A stretch of 64,000 bases of DNA from Zopfochytrium polystomum (taxonomy: Eukaryota; Chytridiomycota; Chytridiomycetes; Chytridiales; Chytridiaceae): positions 62,001 to 126,000 of the forward strand of contig JAIVFJ010000149.1 in the NCBI GenBank assembly GCA_025765615.1. Reading direction: 5' to 3'. The notes below the pieces were generated by a model that worked only from the letters and a program-made list of their open reading frames with translations, was not told the DNA's origin and searched no databases. Below, in pieces: positions 10,236-22,282 of this stretch (its first letter is position 1; each line of letters begins with the position of its first letter). Made by a program: the position numbers and the translations under genes.

Positions 10236-13200
10236 TCATCCCATCAGCCTGCGAACTTCACCCCAAACACTTTCATCACAATTCAAAGCCACATGCTCCA
10301 AAAACAAATCCAACCCTCCATACTTTTGGGAGCATTCCTTCAAGGCATTGCTAACAAATTGTTTAAGATGGGTGGTACAAACAGGGTCTGAAGCGAGTAG
10401 GTCGCGTCTTCGTTTTGAATCAACACAATCCTCATCTATGTCCATGTACTTCGGTTCTTGGAACCAATGAAGGTGGGCACTTGAAAAGATTGTCAGAGAT
10501 ACATTGCAAAAGAAAAACTCGTACTCCTCATCCGGCTTATTAGCAATCTCAGCAAGCCCACTCGAAACGACAAAGAAGATTGAAGTTAGGTGCGGTGCAA
10601 CAGAAGGTTGCATAGTTGTCAGTAAAGAAAGCAACACAAGTGATGCAAGCTTGCGCTGGTATGCATATTTCACACTGTCATAAACCTATTCTACACATTA
10701 GAGGTGTGAACGCTGCGGCACAAGCCATTACCCTTGCATAACACAGGACCACCTTTCCAGGAAGATCTGCATCAAATTTAGCTGACAGTCCCAGCAAAAA
10801 GTCCATGTCCCAGAGAGCAAAGAGTCCGATTAGGCCAGCGAACTCAGCGATGACAAGGTCCCCGGTGTCTGAGTTTGCACCAACTACTATTTTGAAGATA
10901 GACTCAAGGATTCCAGAGCTCAAAAATATTTGTTCAATTTCTTCTTTACATTCTGAGTGAAATGAACTTCGGAGAATGGACCTGAGTGTTGTAGCAATGC
11001 ACAAGGCAGCTTCAGTATTAAGCTCTGCGAGGAGGGAAGACAGCTTCGACAAAGCGGCAACTGTTAATGATGAGAAATCCTGCAGAAATTCATTGAGTGG
11101 GCTAAAACGTGGCAAAGGTGTTACATAGCACTAACACGAAGGAGCGTTTGGGCTGTTAATATGAAGTAACAGTCCAGCAAGCGAAGTACATTCTTCAAAT
11201 GCTCCGAGTTGAGTTCCAACAAGCTTGGAATGTGGCGGTATAGTGATAGAAGTGGAGAAGATGGGCTGTTGGCATTATGGACCAAAGCGAGCCAGAGATC
11301 CAACCCGTGCTCAAAATGGTCCAGTTGCTGCAGGTTGTCAAAAGACTGGAGAAAAGAAAAGCGGGCAAACCTGATCATCAGCTAGACAGAAATTTACAGC
11401 TGGTGCAACAACAGAATGAAGGTCCAAAGAGTGCTCTCTTAGTGCCTATGTGGAAATATAATCAGATGGGTTTAACAGTTTCCCCTCACTTGCATTTATC
11501 AAAGTTGTCAGTAGCACCAGAATCAAATTTCTGAAAATTGGTTCGTCTGCTGAAGAATCCCACAATACTGGGAGAATTTGCAGAACGCTCTGCACAATTG
11601 CAATAGCCTATAGCTTGTTGTCAACAGCGACACTTGTGCAGCTAATATTCCCATTACCCTTGCACCCATCATGAGAACGGTGGACTCCAGGCTCTTCAAT
11701 ATTTCAGACTTAGTATCAAACTCATCAACATTTTGAATGAGTCGCAGCATGCCCTCCACAGCAGCCACTGCGAAAGGACTGAAGACCTCTGCGTCAGTTT
11801 CTTGGCCCACGTCAACCACAATTCTGAGGTTGATGACGGCCGTCAAACGCACCACTAAGTCACTGCTCTCGTCACATAGACATGCAACAAGCAGTTGGTA
11901 GAGCAGTGGTCGCAGGTCAGCCTCAGGCTGCACATCAATCCATGATCCAATAAGGTTACAGGCTGTTCGACGGATCAAGCGCCAACTGAGCTATGTTACT
12001 TTTTTTGAGCTAAAAAGGCGAGTTCTAACTCACAAAGGATTCACATTTGGTGAAGTCATCTCAGGATAGACTTTCTCCTTGAACCACGGCGCAAACTTAA
12101 TGTGATGAAAAAGGTTGTCTGCGCAAAATCCAACGGAAGAATAAACTGCGTCTTTTATCAAGATTGCAGTCTCATTGGAGTCAGGTGAAACATCTGGACA
12201 AACGGGGTGAGCTTAGGCTTGTTTCATTTTGAATAAATGGAATACCAGATGCTTGAACAAGCATTTGAATCAGAAGTGGGGCGAGTAGTTCAGAATGCTG
12301 TTGCATTAAATCCTCGACGGTTTTCTGCGCAGCAAACTGCAAAACATTTAGTTAATAGCTCTTATCACAGGGCGCTCATACCCTCAGACTGTACTCCCAC
12401 TGCCACTGATTATCGATCTCCACCGTGAGGAAACTTTCAGGGTCTTTGTCCCACTTTCCCAGGTCGTCTTGATTAAGAGGAATATATCTTGAGACCAGAG
12501 TTTGCAGGCAATCTGCAGCAAAGTCTGATGTAACCAGGCTAGTTGCCACCACAATCTTGGCATCGTCAGTTTGCGGATGGCGGTGGGCTTTGGTGGATAA
12601 TAAATCAGTCTACCACAAAGCAAAGTCAATCAATCTCACGTGGGACAACGTTGAACTTGTCATTCTTGATTAGGAATCGAATTAATTTTAAACCTTGAAG
12701 TAGGATGCGTTCGTAAACAGGATCCGCTGAGGATATTGTGTTATTTTTAAACTTGGAACAAGTAGAGTGCTCCACATTGAAACTTACTGGCACTACAGTC
12801 ATAGGATCGAAGCAAGGACCAGTAGAACTTCGGAACATTCATGGAGCCAGGTATTAAGCAGAAGTTAACAAGTCGCTCAGATTGAAGGTCCAAGAATAGT
12901 TTTCCAATCAAAACACAAAGTTTAGATATCTTTTCAGATATATGGAGCATGAAGTTTGATTGTCCAGACTCCTGTTGGGTGAGCCCAGCACCTGTAGTTG
13001 CTGTCTGTGAACAGAGACCAATAAAGGGAATGAGTCAACCTACGGAGCTTAATGAACTTCTGGAAATTTCCAAGAAGTGTGGTGAAAAAGCTCTTGGAAA
13101 GGAATAAGGATGATTTATCATTTGCGCTAGTGCTTACAACAGCATCATCGGTAGCATGGATTGGGGCGCGACTGTCTGTGGGCGTTGCAAGTTTCTCAGG

Positions 13201-14146
13201 AAAGCCGTGTACGATCAAGCGTCTCAAGCTCTTAAGTGCTGCTGTTGCTACCAGTATGCTCTCTTCGAGTTCGGGTGAAATGGATTGAGCAGTCATCACC
13301 ATTTGGATGTTGGCTAGGAAAGTCATTGCAGAATCTCGATACAGATTACTTAAGAAACGGAAAAACTCAGGTGCGAGCTGGAAAATTTAGAGCCAGCTGA
13401 GGACAGCACAGTTCCAACCTGGTATAGGGAGAGCCGCAGCCGCTGTACTTTGTAAAGCTCTTTTAAAACGCGATGCAGCGTGTAGAGAGCATGCCTTAGT
13501 GCAATACCCGAATTGCTCGCCGAAGGATTCTGCTGCAGTGAGGCTTTTACGCAGTTCAGTAATACCACTGGCAGCTCTGCCCTGCGTTGAAGGTGTTAAA
13601 ATTTAACTTGTGTATGTCCACTGCATCTGACCAAACGCTTGGGTAGTCCATTCTTGCGACAATGGCCGTCCCTTCCGCATACGCACGCGCCAGCTTATGA
13701 GACGAATTAGTGGATACTCATGCGCGCTCACGAAGCTGACACACCCTCGAGGAAGGCTCGTAAATAACTGCCACTAGTCTGGTCCTTATTCTCATTTTTT
13801 CGTCATCCTGAATGCAGCTGATTTGCAGAAGCCCCGTGAGTGAATGTAAACTGTATGGTCGAAACGTTGGGCCATTACTTTTGGGCAGTTTTTCTCCAGT
13901 GCTTGTTGACTCCGTTTTTGAATTGGAGAGCTGCTTGTAGTCTAATGTTTTCGTCGACTTGAACGTCACAACTGATGTCCTGAGCCCAGATCGCTGTCGA
14001 TCAGCACTCGACGGGAAGGAATGCCTTGAACAAACCAGGAGAGAGCTGAAAAACCCTGCGACGGTCTGCCATTGGTTCAACTGGTTTGCGGCATCCTGGT
14101 TTCCATTGGACGCGGCGATCAGGATGGGCAAGATCGAATGCGACAT
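10236..14146 (-). CDS. KAP120: Importin-11 / Kap120-type karyopherin
   Basis: Intron-rich minus-strand gene for a nuclear import receptor of the importin-beta superfamily. The start is placed at the ATG at 14146, which opens an importin N-terminal domain (AASNGNQDAANQLNQWQ). An intron then joins to a segment reading NIRLQAALQFKNGVNKHWRK, the conserved Ran-binding first HEAT repeats, followed by DDEKMRIRTRL. The middle (11523-11978) carries the family block RRTACNLIGSWIDVQ, then DLVVRLTAVINLR and a VDEFDTKSEILKSLES stretch. The C-terminus ends at 10236. The order of these blocks fits Kap120/importin-11, which carries ribosome-assembly cargo and E2 enzymes in known systems. At least ten exons are split by short introns; most junctions were not resolved. 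An in-frame ATG at 14284 is an alternative start. Confidence 0.82.
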
Positions 14147-14677
14147 ACGCGATACTGTTTTGGTGGCCTTCGCCCAATCGTTCTGTCGATTAATCACAAA
14201 TTGAATCGGACTTCTCGAGATCGGAGCGCAGGGGGCTAACGCGGAGGAAAGAACCGGGTGTGGCTTTGTGTCGCATTGGTGCACTTACCAACTGTCACGA
14301 TGTTGCGGGGCGAGCGGGCTTGTGATAGTTAGGAGGCAACGTAAGTTTGATCGAATGTCGACTTGGAAGCACGACTTGGAAGATCCCCAGCTATTGGCCA
14401 ACGAAATTTCAATTTTCCCGTCACGAAATCGGTGAAGATTCTCACTGACCATCGACGGCCTCTCGCAAGCGATACCTGCGGGATTGCGAATGGCGTGCTA
14501 AGTAATTGCACGGAATTTCGGTGCGCAACCAAGATTCATTTTCGAGAAACGGAATGTGCCAATAGTGATAATGCAAACTTCGAGGGCTGACTGGGACAAC
14601 CGCAACGCTGCAAAGAATGAAAGGTACTAAGGATGAAGGAATGTTGGCATAGAAAAAAGTAAAACAGAGCCGCAAGA
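14147..14677. other. Intergenic region between KAP120 and pyruvate kinase
   Basis: 530 bp between the pyruvate kinase stop and the KAP120 start, both genes on the minus strand, so it should hold the kinase 3' UTR and the KAP120 promoter. No clear TATA box or terminator-like structure was seen. Confidence 0.45.
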
Positions 14678-16900
14678 TCAAGCATCCGCGTCAATTCCAG
14701 GTGCAACAGTGTCACCCCTCCTGACAGCTGCAATAACATCAGACCACCTGCGGTGAGCATTCTGCGAATGCAGCGAATCGCCAAACTTGCCCATTTTGAT
14801 TGTGTTGGACAGACCGGGGAAAGGGTGGTGGAAACCAGCACAAAATACAACCGAGTCGCCCTCGTTCAGCTCTGTCAGTTTGGCAGAAGGGCTGTTCATA
14901 ATGTCCGACTCGGTCGTTGCGAGAATTGCATCCGTGTTTCGAAGACGAAGCTGCGGGTGAGGGCCTTCGATTTCCAAACTTGCAGACGAGGACGCTGCGC
15001 TTAAGCTCGTCGTTGAGCCTTTTTTGAGCTTTGAAACGCCTCCAGTTGAAGACTTGAAAAGGAGACTGGCGGAGAGCACGGGGTGAACTCCGAACAAAAG
15101 AGACAGTCGCCGGTAGATGCTCGACGAAGGAGTAACAGCTATTATGGACATGGAGGGGCGACGTTTGGAAACAAAGATTGCCATCTCCGAAGAGGTCGTA
15201 AACACAATCATGGCCTTCGCCTCGCCCTAGATTTGGAACAGTTAATTGGCAATCTCGTTCCGGCGGAATTTTTCCTACTTCCTCGGCCGCAGCGACGGCT
15301 GCATCTGCGATGCAGTGTGCGAATTCAGACACTTTCCTGTGCCCAACAAATCCAAAGTCCTTATTGGGGCGAATTGACGCAGCTAGGTTGCGGTTGTGCA
15401 AGATGCGAGCGCCTGCCTCCGCATTCCTGCAAATCGAAGCCATCTAGCATCGGACGTCAGTCAGCCGTTTGAGAATTTTCGGAGGCTTACGGCTGTCACT
15501 GCCTCAATGGGGAATTTCCCAGCTGCGGATTCTGCGGATAGCATCACCGCGTCTGTTCCATCCAACACGCTGTTGGCGACATCACTCACTTCTGCTCGAG
15601 TTGGACTGGGTGATTCAATCATACTCTCAAGCATCTGAGTTGCGGTGATGACAGGCTTTTCGACCGCGTTTGCTTTTCGAATCAACGTTTTTTGAATGAG
15701 CGGGACTTGCTCCAGAGAGCACTCAACTCCTAAGTCCCCTCGAGCGACCATGATGCCGTCTGTAAGCTGCATAATAGAGTCGATGACGTCAAGTGCTTGC
15801 GGTTTTTCAATTTTACTAATGATGTGCGGTCGCCAGTCCTCCTCCAAAGAGTCATCTTTGGCAAGTTCAGGGTCTTCCTTGGCGAATTCTGCAAAAAGAT
15901 CGAGGAGATCTTGAACGTCCTGTTTTCGGTTTGTAATGCGAGGTACACAACCAATTCTTGGTTAGCGTTTTTCTTTCGAAGTCATGGTATCCATGAGCGA
16001 ACCTGAGCTTTTTGAACGAACGACAGAGCGACGTAGTCAAGTCTCATTTTGAACATGTATCGTGCATCGGCTTTGTCTTTCTCAGTCAGAGCAGGCAAGC
16101 CCACCGCAATGTCGGGGACATTAATTCCCTTCTTGGGTTTAAGAAAGCCGCCGACCAAAATTTCGCAAACTAGTTCGTCGGCTGATACGCGTTCCTTCAC
16201 TTTTAGAACTATGGACCCGTCATCGAGCAGAACGCGATGCCCCAGCTCAAGTGCACCGACGATTTGTGGGATTGGAGTCGCAATGATTCCGGGACTCCCC
16301 GGCTCTGAGGAGCACACAATGCGCACCGTTTCTCCCGTCACCAAAGAGATTCCAGGAAGGCCGTTGGAAAACACGTTGCATCGGATTTTTGGGCCACACA
16401 GGTCTCCCAATATTGCAACTGGTAGACCCACGGCAGCAGCCTCCCGGCGAATGGATTCAATGACGGAAGTTTGGCTTTCCGGGTCCGATATGTGCGAGAA
16501 GTTGAGGCGGAAGACGTTACAACCGGCCTCAATCATCTCGCGAATTCGCGGCACAGACGCTGTGGGTTTTGAAGGCCAAAATCAGATGTGCGAGATGAGG
16601 TCGGCGCGTAAACCACTAACCGGGACCAAGAGTCGCGACGATCTTTGTACGCCTGTCTTGCAAGCTCTGGGGAGGCCGCTGTCAGAAGGGGGCAGGAAGC
16701 GCCGAGGGGAAAGCGGTTGGGGTGATTTCGGCCACATGTGCCACCAGCACCAAGAAACACGGGTTGGATGCGAGAAGGCCAAAGAAGGCCAATGAATGCA
16801 GATGCAGAAGTGCACTCATCGCACAGAGAGAAGTAGGCGGGGGTATGAGCGGGGGATTGGCGGGGCAGGCGATTGGTGGGGGCTGGGCCTCTTGCCTCAT
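14678..16900 (-). CDS. Pyruvate kinase, bacterial-looking type, with introns
   Basis: Converts phosphoenolpyruvate and ADP to pyruvate and ATP, the last step of glycolysis. In order: [11 protein letters not shown], then an intron, [31 protein letters not shown], a short B domain, [26 protein letters not shown] with the catalytic Lys, [24 protein letters not shown] with the threonine of the active site, and [17 protein letters not shown]. The C-terminal allosteric domain (14678-15211) ends at 14678. The block [10 protein letters not shown] is the form usual in bacteria; fungal cytosolic enzymes have SGETAKG-type sequence there. The first exon is unresolved: an ATG at 16900 opens a frame, but a TGA just before the RRTKIV exon requires an intron, so the 5' end is approximate. 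Confidence 0.88.
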
Positions 16901-16946
16901 ACGAGTGGAAGACAGTGTTGGAGGACTGCATTTTTGCTCTTCGATT

Positions 16947-16948
<2 letters not shown>

Positions 16949-16983
<35 letters not shown>
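16949..16983 (+). repeat. 35-base poly-T tract
   Basis: An uninterrupted run of T just upstream of the pyruvate kinase 5' end (a poly-A run in that gene's sense). A shorter A-rich tract lies at 17198-17235. Either could mark an old poly-A insertion. Confidence 0.8.
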
Positions 16984-16986
<3 letters not shown>

Positions 16987-17420
16987 GCTTCGCGAGTGAG
17001 TCATTACGACCGATATGTGAGTGGCCGCAAAAGAAAAGCCACAAAAGTTCCGTTGCCGTTTTGCAGCTCAGCTGGTTCATAGAAATGGCCACCACCCAAA
17101 CTTGAGAATGAACAGCAAAGATACAGTACTTACAAGCATTATTATAGGCCACACTAGGGGATGCCTGTCGACTTGTAAGCAATCCTTGCCAAAAAACAAA
17201 AAAAAAAAAAGAAAGAAAGAAGAGAAAAAATGAATAAAGACAAAGCCTTCAATGGATATTGGTTGTCCCACACACAGGCAATCTGTCCAAGGAGAGTGGC
17301 ATGCCACAATGAACATTGTGTGGCAGGCCATGTGGAGAGTGACCAACAAAGCTTGGGGTGTTAGCCCCAAGCCACTGACACACTGACAGACAAAGGAGGA
17401 CAGAAAGAGAGAGAAGTCGC
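16984..17420. other. Unique-looking DNA left of the inverted repeat
   Basis: No recognised gene. It ends at the outer limit of the left repeat arm, where similarity to the right arm stops abruptly at 17421. Confidence 0.45.
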
Positions 17421-17623
17421 GCAGAGGAGGAGGAAAATTGTTTACACCAGGTTCCACACCACTTAATACTTGGAGTATTTGTCAACAGCGCAAGCCCGCA
17501 CCTGGGTCTGCATTGGTGGTGGCTTGCTCTCCCATGGGCATCGTGAGAACAATAACTGACAGTCACAATAGGGTTGGGTCCGTCTTGTGCCTCTTGCTGC
17601 TAACCAGTCAGTTCCACCTAACC
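17421..17623 (-). repeat. Truncated Copia 3' LTR in the left arm
   Basis: Equals the first 203 bp of the right-arm LTR (44510-44712) and stops where the inverted repeat stops, so this copy has no LTR end. Confidence 0.8.
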
Positions 17624-17712
17624 CCCCCCCGCACGATGGCCATGGGTGTAGCACCTGTTATGCATAGTGTGCATAAGCGTCTGAGGCTTCAACCAAAAGA
17701 GTGTTCGAAAGG

Positions 17713-19510
17713 TCAGTGGCCAAGTAGTGAGGTCAGTCGCTGGTGCTGAGAAGTTGAGAGTGGTTTTGTGAGAATGTCTGCGATCTGGTCGCTGGTTGGT
17801 ACGTAGCGTACAGTGATCTCTCCAGTGGCTACGCCTTGTCGGAGGAAATGAGCACGTATGTCAATGTGTTTTGTGCGAGCATGTGTGAGAGGGTTGAGCA
17901 CTAGTGCGATTGCAGATTGATTGTCCTCGAGGATTGGTAGTGGCTGCTGTGCGGGGAGTTGCAACTCTGATAATATGGCTAAGAGCCATTGTGCTCCTTG
18001 GAAGGCGTCAGAAAGTGAGTAGTATTCTGCTTCTGTGGAGGTTAGCAATACTCGATGTTGTTTGCGTTAGACCCAAGAGACAGCAGTGCCCATGAGGAAA
18101 AAAACATATCCAGTGCGTGATGTGCGGTCTCCAGGTTTGCCCCCATAGGATGCGTCAGCGTATGCAGCTGGTTCAAGGGTGTCGTTTGTGAAGAGCCGTA
18201 GCGGCTTGTGGCTTTGCCTGTAGAACTGTCCATAGTCCCAGGTGCCTCGGAGGTAACGAAGCAGGCAGCGGAGTGCATTGCAATGGCACTGGCATGGCTT
18301 CAGTTGGAACTGGGAGAGTACATTTGTTGCCAATGTGATATCTGGTTGAGTTTGTGTTGCGAGATATTGAATTTTCATGAGTGTGGATCGATACCAGCTT
18401 GAGTTGCTCTCGCTGAGTTCGATTGACGTTTCGTCATGCATAAAGATGATAGACATTGGAGTTGATGGAATATTGAGGTCGTCCCACATTTTCGCTTCAG
18501 TGAGAATTGTCCTGGTGTATTCGTCTAGGCCATCCAAATGCCTTCAGCGTTGCACTCGAGGTGGATGCGAATCACTTGGCTGACAGTGGTTTCCTCGAGG
18601 GACATGCTGTACTCAGCACGAAAAGCATCCTCAATTTTTGCAACAAGAGCTGGGGTGTTGGCCATGACATTGATGTTGTCAACAAAGACAAAGATGATTT
18701 CAAATGTTTGCTGCTGAGGGTCTACTCGAAAGAAGAGGCAGGGCTCAGCAAGTGATTGATTGAAGCCAAGTTTCTCAACAATGAACTTGCAAAGGGTCAG
18801 GAACGAGTTTTGTCCAGATTGATGGAGTCCATAGAGGCTCTTGAGGAGTTTGCAGAATAGTTTCTTTCCATCTGGTGTAAATCGCTTGTGGCCTTTTGGT
18901 GGATGCATGTAGATGACTTCTTTGAGAAAAGCGTACAGGTAGGCTGTGTTGACATCCATGCTGTGGTACTCGAGGTCAAAAGCAAGGCTGATTGCAATGA
19001 GCAGTTGGATGGCCTGGATCTGGACAACAGGAGAAAAGGTGTTTGTGTAGTTGATGCCTTTGCATTGGGTGTTTCCACATGCAACAAGACAGGCTTTCCA
19101 TTGCTTCAGCCAGCCAAAGGGGTTGAGCTTGTAGGCATAAACCCAGTTGCAGAACATTGCATGTTCGCCAGGAGGAAGAACCGCCCATTCCCAGACCTTG
19201 TGCTCGTCCATGAGAGAGTGAAGCTCCTCAATTTCAGATGCAGTCCATTCTTCATTATAGTCTGATGCGTGGGCCTCCTTGTGGGAACGTGGCACTGGTG
19301 GGAGTTGTGATTGGTGGATTGGTTCTTTAGGGAATCGCTTTGGGAAGCGTGGTTCTGGTTTAGCTGATGCAAGGTAGAGTCGCAAGAGATGGCGAGTGAT
19401 TGTTCAATTTGCAAGTAGCTTGCGAAGTCCAGTTGGTGCATCTTTGATGTTGACAATGACAGATGGTGGAAGTGGTGATTCAATGACAGGTTCCAGTTCA
19501 GTGTTGATGG
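17713..19510 (-). pseudogene. Copia reverse transcriptase and RNase H, left-arm copy (broken)
   Basis: Mirror copy of 42623-44420. It shows an RVT_2-type region (WVYAYKLNPFGW, YHSMDVNTAYLYAFL, LYGLHQSGQNSF), an altered active site FVDN in place of YVDD, and an RNase H end (STEAEYYSLSDAF, HIDIRAHFL, ADILTKPLS). Stop codons interrupt the frame (after GIWMA and after AVSWV), and a frame change separates the RT and mid portions. It cannot make a working polymerase. Confidence 0.9.
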
Positions 19511-19515
19511 ATGAT

Positions 19516-19913
19516 TGTCAGGAACAGGGCAGGACAGGACAAGGCAGACAAGGAACTGAGAGGAGTGATGATTGTATTGGAAACAATAATTCACTTGAGG
19601 GATGGGACAGGTTCCCCATCCCCCTTTTATACCTTTTGAGAATGTTCCTTGTCAAGACTCAAAGAATGTTCCAGAAAGAGCAATTAGTAATACAATGATA
19701 CCAATGATACCAATGACAACAAGACAAGTCAGGAAAGCAAAGAAGGTTCCAGAAGGTTCCACAAGGTTCCATGAAGGAATGTTCTAGAAGGTTCCAGAAG
19801 GTTCCAGAAGGTTCCATGAAGGAATGTTCTGGAATGTTCCAGAAGGTTCCAGAAGGTTCCATGAAGGAATGTTCTAGAAGGTTTCAGAGGTTTCCAGAGG
19901 GTGATTCATAACA
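19516..19913 (-). repeat. 3' LTR of the left Gypsy copy
   Basis: 398 bp, identical by eye to the partner LTR at 23162-23559 and to the two right-arm LTRs. The pol frame ends inside it. Confidence 0.93.
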
Positions 19914-22282
19914 TCATCTCCCCTTTTAGGCCTCTTCTGCAACTTGGTGGGGTACCTGGTCTTGAACTTGAGCAGAAGGTCTTGGCAGCGAGTGAGGTTT
20001 GACTCAGGTTCCCAGGTGTTGTCAGCATCTGAGTAACCTTTCCACTTAACAAGGAACTTGAGTGTCCTTCCAAACCACTTGGCATCCAAGATTTGTTCAA
20101 CCTCAAATTCCTCTTCACCTTCTACCTCAACTGGAGGAGGAGGAGGAACAACTCTGCCTGGAATGGAATTGGCCACAAACTTCTCCAAAAGGCTGACATG
20201 GAAAACTGGGTGGATCTTCATGGATGCAGGGAGATCCAGCTTGAAGGTGACTGGATTGATTTGCTCCAAGATCTTGAAAGGTCCCAACTTGAGGTTGTCT
20301 AGCTTGGGACTTGGTCTTTTGGTCTGCAAGTTCTTCCTCAGAAGCCAAACTTGCTGACCCACAGCAAGGTCATGGTCCATTCTGTGAGTGTTGGCGAATC
20401 TTGAGGCATCTTCTTGGGCTTGCTTCAAGGTGGAGTCCAGGAAGGTGCTGATGATCTTGAGCTTATGCAAGTGTGAAGCCACAGCAGGAGCTTGGACATT
20501 GGATAGGGTCTCTTGTCCCAGAAGATCTCCTCTTGGATTGAAGCCATAGGTTGCAAAGAAAGGAGATAGCTGGGTGCTTGAGTGGAGAGAATTGTTGAGA
20601 GCAAATTCTGCCAGCGGAAGGAGGGTGGGCCAATCATCCTGTTGATAGCTGACATAGCACCTCAAATACTGCTCCAGAGTCTGGTTTGTTCTTTCTGTTT
20701 GTCCATCAGTCTGAGGGTGATAAGCAGTTGACAGTTGAGACTTGATTCCAAGGGCTGCTGTGAGTGCTTTCCAAAATTGAGATCTGAACTGAGGTCCTCT
20801 GTCACTGATGATTGACTGAGGCAGCCCATGGAGCCTGAATATGTGCTGCAAAAACAGGTCTGCTGTTCCTTGTGCATCTATATTCTCAGTGCAGGGGATA
20901 AAATGGGCCAACTTTGTCCTTCTGCAGATGACAACAAGGATAGAGTCAAATCCATGGGATGGGGGAAGTTTCACAATGAAGTCCATGGATATTGATGACC
21001 AAGGGCTGATGGCGATTGGGAGGGGCTCCAGAAGTCCATAGGGCTTGTGTCTGCTGGATTTGTTTCTTTGACAGGTTTCACAGCTGCTGACATAGTTCTT
21101 GATGTACTTCCTCATGCCCGGCCAGTAGAAGTCTCTGGAAACAAGCTCATATGTCTTGTGCTCTCCTGGGTGTCCAGCTGTTGCTGCATCATGCCTTGTC
21201 TTGAGTATCTCAAGTTTTTCCTCCTCTTGGCTGATTTGAATCTTGTGAGGCTTGGGGTCCTTGGAAATAGCATGGGCCCACACACTGTCAGGAAACAGTG
21301 AAAGGTGTGTCTTGGATGGTGGGGTGAAACCATCTCCCCCTTCAGGTGCAAGGTCTGTCCTTCTGTGCTCATCAGTGGGGGGGCTTGAATTCTTGACTGG
21401 GAACTGCGATTCTTGAATCTTTGACTGAGGGTTCTGTTCTTGGCAAAGACTGTGAGCTGTGGAGCTTGAATCTTGAATTTGGACTGTGAACTGTGGTACT
21501 TGAATCTTTGACTGTGGGTTCTGTGAACTACAGACTTGGCCATGACTGTGAGCTCTATGAGCTGTACTGGAATCTTGACTATGAACTGTGAACTGTGAAA
21601 TTTGAATCTTGGCTGGGATCTGTGAGCTGCAGGCTGATACTGGAGCTGTCATTTGTGGTTGACCTTGGATACTAGGCTGAGAACCTTGAATCAGGGACTT
21701 GAGAGCATGAGACTTGGAGGCTTGACTTGAGTTTTGGGTGACTGTTCCAATTGGTGGAGGTTGGACTTGACCAGTGACCCAATCAATGTCAGGGTTCTGG
21801 GCTTGCAGCCATGGTAATCCCAGGATGACAGAGAATGTGGGTGAGCCAAGATCCAATACTTCCAGGTTGACCATGGATGGTGGAAAGTCTTGGATGTGGA
21901 GGTTTAGCTTGGTTTCATGGCTGATTTCCTTGAACAGAGCATGATTGGCAAAGTGGACCTTGAGGGGTGTGGATTTCTTGATGGTGGGAATGGCACAAGA
22001 CTTGGCAAGGGTGGCATCAATGATGTTGCAGGATGATCCAGAGTTGATAAGGGCCTTGGTTGTGATGGTTGACTTGGGTGAGAGTTGAATCTTGACATCC
22101 ATGGTGAGTTGGTGGGGCTTGGAATCTGAGGTGTTTGTGGTGCTGGTGGTGGTGATGAAACAGGGGCAGCTTGGAGGAGGGTCCAGGGAATTGCCCCTCA
22201 GTGAGCCTGGACCTGGGAGTTTGGGTGCTTCTTCCTTGGGCAGTCCTTGACAGCATGCTCCTTGGAGCCACAGTAGAAACAC
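19874..22282 (-). CDS. pol: Pol: protease, integrase and chromodomain (no RT), left copy
   Basis: Open frame of 802 codons, identical to 39851-42259. Translation is expected only through a -1 frameshift from gag at the heptamer at 22225-22219. Domains are described for the right-arm copy. Confidence 0.9.
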   Translation of the reverse strand: MFLLWLQGACCQGLPKEEAPKLPGPGSLRGNSLDPPPSCPCFITTTSTTNTSDSKPHQLTMDVKIQLSPKSTITTKALINSGSSCNIIDATLAKSCAIPTIKKSTPLKVHFANHALFKEISHETKLNLHIQDFPPSMVNLEVLDLGSPTFSVILGLPWLQAQNPDIDWVTGQVQPPPIGTVTQNSSQASKSHALKSLIQGSQPSIQGQPQMTAPVSACSSQIPAKIQISQFTVHSQDSSTAHRAHSHGQVCSSQNPQSKIQVPQFTVQIQDSSSTAHSLCQEQNPQSKIQESQFPVKNSSPPTDEHRRTDLAPEGGDGFTPPSKTHLSLFPDSVWAHAISKDPKPHKIQISQEEEKLEILKTRHDAATAGHPGEHKTYELVSRDFYWPGMRKYIKNYVSSCETCQRNKSSRHKPYGLLEPLPIAISPWSSISMDFIVKLPPSHGFDSILVVICRRTKLAHFIPCTENIDAQGTADLFLQHIFRLHGLPQSIISDRGPQFRSQFWKALTAALGIKSQLSTAYHPQTDGQTERTNQTLEQYLRCYVSYQQDDWPTLLPLAEFALNNSLHSSTQLSPFFATYGFNPRGDLLGQETLSNVQAPAVASHLHKLKIISTFLDSTLKQAQEDASRFANTHRMDHDLAVGQQVWLLRKNLQTKRPSPKLDNLKLGPFKILEQINPVTFKLDLPASMKIHPVFHVSLLEKFVANSIPGRVVPPPPPVEVEGEEEFEVEQILDAKWFGRTLKFLVKWKGYSDADNTWEPESNLTRCQDLLLKFKTRYPTKLQKRPKRGDDVMNHPLETSETF

